From NCBI GenBank assembly GCA_039188975.1, contig JBCCYT010000080.1, positions 1 to 18,713 of the forward strand: a DNA stretch of 18,713 nucleotides, in the 5' to 3' direction. Under the pieces are notes generated by a model. The model made no database searches and was not told the DNA's origin. It saw only the letters and a program-made list of their open reading frames with translations. Positions 13,965 through 18,713 of this stretch are shown here, piece after piece. The position numbers and the translations under genes are program-made. Source of the stretch: UBA11606 sp039188975. Lineage in GTDB: Bacteria; Actinomycetota; Acidimicrobiia; Acidimicrobiales; Aldehydirespiratoraceae. Within the stretch, counting starts at the first letter, position 1, and every line of letters begins with the position of its first letter.

Positions 13965-14837
13965 GTGTCGACCACGCCACCGCGCTCGACGATTCCCATC
14001 ATCGACACCATGATCGGATTCGCAGCACCGACGGCCGCCGACCGCGAACTCCCACAGGTTCGCGACGCGCATCGCGGAACCGCCCACACCGCGGAGTACA
14101 TGTTCGGCGACGTTCCCGATGACACCCCACCCGATCCCGTCGACGCCACCCTCGCCGCCATGGATCGCCACGGTGTCGCCGTCGGCCTGGTCTCCACCAG
14201 CCGCCCAGACGCCCTCGTCGCTGCCGCTCGTCACCCCGACCGATTCGCACTCGAAACCCATGTCGGCACGCTCGGCCAACCGCTCGACATCGTCGGAGCG
14301 GTCCGCCGGATCCGCTGGGAGCACGCCGAGTACGGCGTCCGTGCCGTCTCCTTCTTCCCGGTCGGGCCGATGCCGCCGGTCCCGGTCGATGCAGCGGCGT
14401 GGTATCCGATCTACGCGACGTGTGTGGAGCTCGGACTTCCGATCTTCGTCAACGCCGGCGTTCCCGGCCCGCGAGTCCCGATGGCCGCCCAAGCCGTCGA
14501 GCGTTTCGATCAGGTCTGCTACGACTTCCCCGAGCTCACGATTGTGATGCGCCACGGCGCGGAACCCTGGACCGACCTCGCCGTGAAGCTGCTCGTGACG
14601 TGGCCCGGCCTGCACTATTCGACCTCGGCCTTTGCCCCGCGCTACTACCCGCAGGCAATTCTCGACTTCCTCAACACCCGCGGCACCGACAAGGTGCTCT
14701 ACGGCGGGTACTTCCCGATGGCGTTGTCGCTCGAACGGATCGTCGCCGAGCTCGCCGATCTCGATCTGCGGCCGCACGCCCGAGAGGCGTTCCTGGCGGG
14801 CAATGCCCGCCGCATCCTGCAGCTTCCGGTGGACTGA
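13965..14837 (+). CDS. Amidohydrolase-2-fold protein lacking most metal ligands
   Basis: A 290-residue protein with the amidohydrolase-2 (COG2159-like) TIM-barrel layout: an N-terminal IIDTMIGFA strand, AAMDRHGVAVGLVSTSRPDA near 65-83, GVRAVSFFPVG near 124-134, LGLPIFVNAGVPGPR (156-170), FPELTIVMRHGAEPW (188-202) and VLYGGYFPMALSLERIV (244-260), ending with the family-typical LAGNARRILQL. The catalytic signatures are changed. The first-strand DxH is DTM, the usual barrel histidine in IFVHAG is Asn163, and the terminal GSDYP-type aspartate is replaced by GGYFP; only His197 remains. It may be a decarboxylase- or hydratase-like variant, a regulatory subunit or a pseudoenzyme. GTG 13965 is the probable start, translationally close to the LLM gene. 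Confidence 0.83.
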   Translation: MSTTPPRSTIPIIDTMIGFAAPTAADRELPQVRDAHRGTAHTAEYMFGDVPDDTPPDPVDATLAAMDRHGVAVGLVSTSRPDALVAAARHPDRFALETHVGTLGQPLDIVGAVRRIRWEHAEYGVRAVSFFPVGPMPPVPVDAAAWYPIYATCVELGLPIFVNAGVPGPRVPMAAQAVERFDQVCYDFPELTIVMRHGAEPWTDLAVKLLVTWPGLHYSTSAFAPRYYPQAILDFLNTRGTDKVLYGGYFPMALSLERIVAELADLDLRPHAREAFLAGNARRILQLPVD

Positions 14838-14893
14838 ACTGGGTTCGCCGTCCGGGGTCGGTTTCGGTCTGGCTTCGACACGTCCCGGCCCGG

Positions 14894-14899
14894 TACGGT
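14894..14899 (+). promoter_or_regulatory. -10 box (TACGGT) of the second amidohydrolase gene
   Basis: TACGGT lies 8 nt upstream of the GTG at 14908, in the 70-nt gap after the first amidohydrolase gene. It is identical to the box of the methyltransferase gene at 3911-3916. It supports the GTG start over the long in-frame upstream extension. Confidence 0.5.
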
Positions 14900-14907
14900 C
14901 ACCCACC

Positions 14908-15993
14908 GTGACCAGCGACACCGACCTGCCGCGCATCATCGATCCCCACGTCCATCTGTGGGATCCGCGCACCACCCCACGGCAGATCACGCCACTCGTG
15001 AAGCTCGTCGGTCGCTGGCCGCGCCTGCTCGAAAAGCTCGCTCGGGCCGCAACCCCCGGTCCCTTGATCGACTTCGTCGGCGACCCCCAACACGTGTTGT
15101 CAGCCCACCTCCCCGACGACTTCTCCCGCGACGCCGGTCACCACCACGTTGCTGGGATCGTGCACGTCGAAGCGGGCTGGACCGCTCGAGGCACGCTCGG
15201 CCCAGTCGGCGAAACTCGATGGCTCGACCACCTCGACCCGGCACCGCTCGGCATCGTCGGGCACGCCACCGTCGACGACCCCGACGCGCTCGAAGCCCAG
15301 CTCGACGCCCACTCCCTCGCCAGCGGTCGGCTGCGGGGCATCCGCGACATCCTCGCCGCCCACCCCGACAAGCGGGTCCACACATGGACCGACCCGAACC
15401 GCATCCGCAGCGACGCCCTCAGAAGCGGTCTCACGACCCTCGGCGAACGACAACTCACCTTTGAAGCGTGGTGCTACCACCACCAGCTACCCGACCTCGC
15501 CCAGCTCATCAGCGACGTGCCGATGACCACCTTCATGCTCGACCACATGGGCACCCCAGTCGGACTCGCCGGACCCCACGGCGGCCAGGGAACCACCGAA
15601 CGAGACCGCGCCGCGATCCTCGACGACTGGCGCGCCGGCCTCGTCGACATCGCCGCCAACCTCAACGTCCACTGCAAGCTGTCGGGTCTGCTCATGCCGA
15701 TCTGCGGCTTCGGATACCACGAGCGCGACACGCCACCATCGGTCGCCGAACTCGTCGACGCGATCGGCCCCCACATCCACTTCGGCATCGAGACCTTCGG
15801 GCCCGAACGCTGCGTCTTCGCCTCGAACTTCCCCATGGACAAGGTCTCGACCGACTACCAAACCCTGTGGGATGCCTTCATCGAGATCGTGGCCAACGCC
15901 GGCCTCGCCCCCGCCCAACAAGCAGCCCTCCTCGCCGACAACGCTGCCGCGTTCTACCACCTCGAAGTGCGCGACGAGCACCCAGACGGATGA
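14908..15993 (+). CDS. Amidohydrolase (COG3618-like, lactonase/PDC-hydrolase fold)
   Basis: A 361-residue TIM-barrel hydrolase resembling the COG3618 group (L-fuconolactonase, 2-pyrone-4,6-dicarboxylate lactonase relatives). The N-terminal metal motif IIDPHVHLWD (10-19) is intact. Further signatures are HHHVAGIVHVEAGW (78-91), LRGIRDILA (142-150), FEAWCYHHQLPDLAQL (185-200), TFMLDHMGTPVG (208-219, His213), NVHCKLSGL (253-261) and RCVFASNFPMDK (301-312). The last motif has Asn307 where metal hydrolases usually have Asp; I recall that SNFP is common in a COG3618 subgroup. The likely reaction is hydrolysis of a lactone or a related ring ester in a catabolic pathway. The GTG start follows a TACGGT box. 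The stop overlaps the cyclase-STAND start. Confidence 0.86.
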   Translation: MTSDTDLPRIIDPHVHLWDPRTTPRQITPLVKLVGRWPRLLEKLARAATPGPLIDFVGDPQHVLSAHLPDDFSRDAGHHHVAGIVHVEAGWTARGTLGPVGETRWLDHLDPAPLGIVGHATVDDPDALEAQLDAHSLASGRLRGIRDILAAHPDKRVHTWTDPNRIRSDALRSGLTTLGERQLTFEAWCYHHQLPDLAQLISDVPMTTFMLDHMGTPVGLAGPHGGQGTTERDRAAILDDWRAGLVDIAANLNVHCKLSGLLMPICGFGYHERDTPPSVAELVDAIGPHIHFGIETFGPERCVFASNFPMDKVSTDYQTLWDAFIEIVANAGLAPAQQAALLADNAAAFYHLEVRDEHPDG

Positions 15994-18689
15994 CCAATCA
16001 GGCGGTACCGGCACCGACGGGCGACGTGACCTTCGTGTTCACCGATGTCGAAGGCTCGACCCGATTGTGGGCTGCCGACGCATCATCGACCGCCCGGTCA
16101 CTCGAATCGCACGACGAACTCATCAAGGCCGCGGTCGGTGAGCACCGCGGCTACGTCTTCGGGTGGGCCGGCGACCACTTCCGCGCCGCCTTCGCCGACC
16201 CGACCGACGCGGTCATGGCCGCCACCAGCATCCAGACCCGGCTGGCCGAACACGACTGGCAGGGCGGTCCGGCCCTCAAGGTTCGAATCGGCATCCATCG
16301 CGGCGAAGCGACCCAACGAGACGGCGACTACTTCGGTCCGGTACCCAACACCGCCGCCCGGGTCGAAGCGCTGGCCCACGGCGGCCAGACGCTGATGACC
16401 GACGCCGTCCAACGAGTCGTCGCCATCGAATCGAGCTACCTCGGCTCGCATCGCTTGCGCGACGTGCCCGACCCGGTCGCCGTCCATCAGGTCGGGATCG
16501 GTTCGCATCGACCCCTGCGATCGACCGACCCGACGCTCACCTCGCTGCCCGCCCCCGGCTCGTCGATCATCGGACGCAGCGGCGAGATCCGCCAGATCCG
16601 GGCCCTCCTCGAAACCGCGACCATGGTCACGCTCACCGGCATCGGCGGATGCGGCAAGACTCGGCTGGCTGTCGAAATCGGTTTCCAAGAACTGCCCGGT
16701 CGGCGCGACGGCTGCTACTTCGCCGACCTCACCTCGGTCTCCGAGCCCGCAGAACTCCCCGCCGCGATCGCACGAGCCGTCCGCTTCGAGCTCGCCGGGG
16801 CCGGTGCCGTCAACGAACTGGTTCGCCACCTCGCCAGCCGTGAAGCACTGCTGGTGCTCGACAACTGCGAACACATCCTCGACGCCTGCGCCGAGTTCGT
16901 CGAAGCGCTGATCCAACAGTCCTCGTCGACCGTGGTGCTCGCCACGACCCGCCAGCGGCTCGGTGTCGACGGAGAGCTGGTCGTCGCGGTGCCGTCACTC
17001 GACCACGACACTCCCGAGTCGCCCGCGATCGAACTCTTCCTCGAGCGAGCCCAGGCCGCCGACCCCTCGGTCGAGCTCTCCGGGCCCGACCTCGACGTCA
17101 TCGCGGACATCTGCCACCGGCTCGACGGCATGCCGCTCGCCATCGAGCTCGCTGCCGCCCGCATCGCCGTGCTCAGCCCGGCCGAAATCCTCGAACGCAT
17201 GGCCGACCGATTCAGGCTCCTGTCCGGCGGCATCGGTCGCCACCGCCGTCGCACCCTCCAAGCCACGCTCGACTGGTCCTACGACCTGCTCGACGCCGAC
17301 GAGCAGCGCTTCTTTCGTCGCATCGGGCTGTTCGTCGGCTCCTTCGATCTGCCGGCCGCCGCCGCCGTTGGAGAGATGGACGACTACGACGCGCTCGACA
17401 TCCTCGAATCGCTCGTCTCCAAGAACCTACTGATCGCCGACACCGACGCCGGCGGCCAGACCCGGCGGTATCGGCTGCTCGAAACGGTGCGCATCTACGC
17501 CGGCGACGAACTCGCCCGAGCCGAAGACGCCTCGGGAGCGCAAGCCGCCTACGTCGAGCACTACCGATCACTCGCCGAGGCAGAAAGCCACGCAGTCGCC
17601 GCGTCGCTCGACCGAGCGATGGAACTCGAGTGGCAATGGCCCAACATCGCGTCGACCCTCGACCATCTCTGCACCGATCACCGCTGGCTCGATGCCGCAG
17701 GCGTCGCCTTCGGCAGTTTCGGCCTCTGGGATTCGCAGATTCCCGCCACCGAAGGTGTCCGCTGGCTCGAACGAATCCACCTCGCCCTCAACGACGAACT
17801 CGCGGCCGCAGCCGCCGCCGGCGTGGCGCCCGACCCACAGCTCGTCGAGTACCGCGACTGGATCCAATACATCCTTGCCATGTTGCTCATCCAGCTCGAC
17901 GACTTCCCCGAAGTCTTCCGGCTGTTCGAAGGGCTCCTCGCGCTTCCCGGTGCCACCCCCGGCGCACAAGCCCAAGCCGGCGGCGTCTACGCCTTCCTGT
18001 GCTGTCGGCAATATCCCGAGCGGGTCCCCGGACTCGTCGACCGCGGCCGCGACATCGTGCGCGACCACCAGCTCGGCAACCACTTCCTGACCCCGCTCGA
18101 ATGGGGCCTCGGATGCCTCGCCATGTACAGCGGCCACTACGAAGACGCCCGCGCCACCTTCCAACACGCGCTCGACCTGCTCGATGGGGTCGGGTCGCGA
18201 TCGAGCCAATACGTGATGTGTGGCCTGTCGCTCGCGGCCGCCGACGTCATGTGCGACCGCCCCCAACACGCGCTCGACGTCCTCGACGGCTACCCGTGGT
18301 GGAAGTCGGTGTGGGACTCATCGTCCATCGTCCGCGCCGTCGCCCTCATCGACCTCGACCGGGTCAGCGACGCAGCCGACCTGATCGTCACGTTCGGATA
18401 CGACGCGCTCCTCGGCCGGCTCGCCCGCCGCAGCAACGACACGCTCGTCGGCCTCGCCGCACTCGCCATTCACCGCGGCGAAGACGACCACGCCTGGACC
18501 CTGCTGCAATCGGCCGCCTCGCCCCGCTCGCCATTCCTCATCGTGCTCGCCGAACACCTCGCCGACCGCATCGGGAAAGGCGCCGAACTGCGCCACATGC
18601 ATCGCCGCCGAGTCGTGCCGCTCCGAGAGCTCGACGCCAGCGACGCGCTCCGCGCCGAACTCACCCGACTCCGCCACGAACGCGACTAG
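15990..18689 (+). CDS. Class III cyclase - STAND (NB-ARC-like) ATPase - helical-repeat regulator
   Basis: An 899-residue signalling protein. Residues 10-170 are a class III nucleotidyl cyclase domain: FTDVEGSTRLW (metal Asp19), AGDHFRAAF (metal Asp62), VRIGIHRGEA, and PNTAARVEAL (Asn120, Arg124). The substrate-specifying lysine normally four residues before Asp62 is Gly58, so purine specificity or activity may be altered. Residues about 190-520 are a STAND ATPase: Walker A GIGGCGKTR 217-225, Walker B LLVLDNCEH 287-295, LATTRQRLG 317-325, GMPLAIELAAARI 380-392, then a winged-helix part (TLDWSYDLLDADEQRFFRRI). Residues about 520-890 are helical, TPR-like repeats. Unlike mycobacterial cyclase-ATPase-LuxR relatives, no C-terminal LuxR helix-turn-helix is seen; the protein ends in a basic tail. 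The ATG overlaps the upstream stop (ATGA), implying coupled translation. Confidence 0.9.
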   Translation: MTNQAVPAPTGDVTFVFTDVEGSTRLWAADASSTARSLESHDELIKAAVGEHRGYVFGWAGDHFRAAFADPTDAVMAATSIQTRLAEHDWQGGPALKVRIGIHRGEATQRDGDYFGPVPNTAARVEALAHGGQTLMTDAVQRVVAIESSYLGSHRLRDVPDPVAVHQVGIGSHRPLRSTDPTLTSLPAPGSSIIGRSGEIRQIRALLETATMVTLTGIGGCGKTRLAVEIGFQELPGRRDGCYFADLTSVSEPAELPAAIARAVRFELAGAGAVNELVRHLASREALLVLDNCEHILDACAEFVEALIQQSSSTVVLATTRQRLGVDGELVVAVPSLDHDTPESPAIELFLERAQAADPSVELSGPDLDVIADICHRLDGMPLAIELAAARIAVLSPAEILERMADRFRLLSGGIGRHRRRTLQATLDWSYDLLDADEQRFFRRIGLFVGSFDLPAAAAVGEMDDYDALDILESLVSKNLLIADTDAGGQTRRYRLLETVRIYAGDELARAEDASGAQAAYVEHYRSLAEAESHAVAASLDRAMELEWQWPNIASTLDHLCTDHRWLDAAGVAFGSFGLWDSQIPATEGVRWLERIHLALNDELAAAAAAGVAPDPQLVEYRDWIQYILAMLLIQLDDFPEVFRLFEGLLALPGATPGAQAQAGGVYAFLCCRQYPERVPGLVDRGRDIVRDHQLGNHFLTPLEWGLGCLAMYSGHYEDARATFQHALDLLDGVGSRSSQYVMCGLSLAAADVMCDRPQHALDVLDGYPWWKSVWDSSSIVRAVALIDLDRVSDAADLIVTFGYDALLGRLARRSNDTLVGLAALAIHRGEDDHAWTLLQSAASPRSPFLIVLAEHLADRIGKGAELRHMHRRRVVPLRELDASDALRAELTRLRHERD

Positions 18690-18710
18690 CCAGCTCGCTC
18701 AGCCGGCTGG
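18690..18710 (+). terminator. Weak hairpin after the cyclase-STAND gene
   Basis: CCAGC at 18690-18694 pairs with GCTGG at 18706-18710 around an 11-nt loop, directly after the TAG stop. There is no T-tract before the window ends at 18713, so this is only a possible terminator. Confidence 0.2.
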
Positions 18711-18713
18711 GTC

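Noticed and set aside
15468..15989. Longer start for the cyclase-STAND protein
   Set aside because: The upstream in-frame part overlaps the amidohydrolase and is Arg/Pro-rich noise. The cyclase domain begins about 11 residues after the ATG at 15990.
1..18713. tRNA genes, CRISPR repeats, transposases, phage genes, toxin-antitoxin pairs, riboswitches
   Set aside because: I looked for cloverleaf-like sequences, regular repeats, DDE or integrase motifs, and structured leaders upstream of the operons, and found nothing convincing. The short or absent leaders leave little room for riboswitches.

Overview
The window is high-GC DNA (roughly two-thirds G+C) with very tight gene packing. It most likely comes from an actinobacterium, and a free-living, Ilumatobacter-like member of the class Acidimicrobiia is my best guess. 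The reasons are an F420-type luciferase-like oxidoreductase, a large cyclase/STAND regulator of actinobacterial style, many GTG/TTG starts, and repeated TANNNT boxes placed 6-9 nt upstream of start codons, the layout of leaderless transcripts. The taxonomy is inference, since no rRNA or marker gene is present. I see no tRNA, rRNA, CRISPR array, insertion sequence or integrase. No gene-free stretch exceeds about 110 bases.

Layout. (1) 1-2072, minus strand: a molybdate operon reading TOBE/HTH regulator, modA, modB, each overlapping the next by 4 nt, then the probable first codons of modC. The modC frame is cut off: the outermost ~92 bases instead encode a peptide that reads like the eukaryotic nucleolar GTPase NOG2/GNL2, which suggests an assembly chimera at the contig edge. 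(2) 2158-3903: a small MscS-type channel gene facing a SAM-dependent O-methyltransferase gene. (3) 3939-9877, minus strand: the most unusual block. A nitroreductase-family gene is followed by a 758-residue protein fusing a complete 12-helix MFS transporter to a LivF-type ABC ATPase, then a 958-residue protein fusing LivH, LivM and LivG. The two overlap by one base. Together they hold all four cytoplasmic-membrane parts of a branched-chain-amino-acid-type (HAAT) ABC importer plus a tethered secondary transporter, with no substrate-binding protein gene nearby.

(4) 9939-12393: an APH-fold small-molecule kinase gene converging on a DUF6356-like gene plus short-chain dehydrogenase pair. (5) 12501-18689, plus strand: an Lrp/AsnC regulator divergent from that pair, then an F420-type LLM oxidoreductase, a metal-ligand-poor amidohydrolase homologue, a second amidohydrolase with an intact N-terminal metal motif, and a class III cyclase-STAND ATPase-repeat protein whose start overlaps the second amidohydrolase stop.

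Working together: region 1 is molybdate uptake with its own sensor. Region 3 is probably uptake or exchange of an organic acid or amino-acid-like compound. Regions 4-5 look like a catabolic neighbourhood (kinase, SDR, LLM, amidohydrolases) with two regulators. The substrates cannot be read from the sequence.
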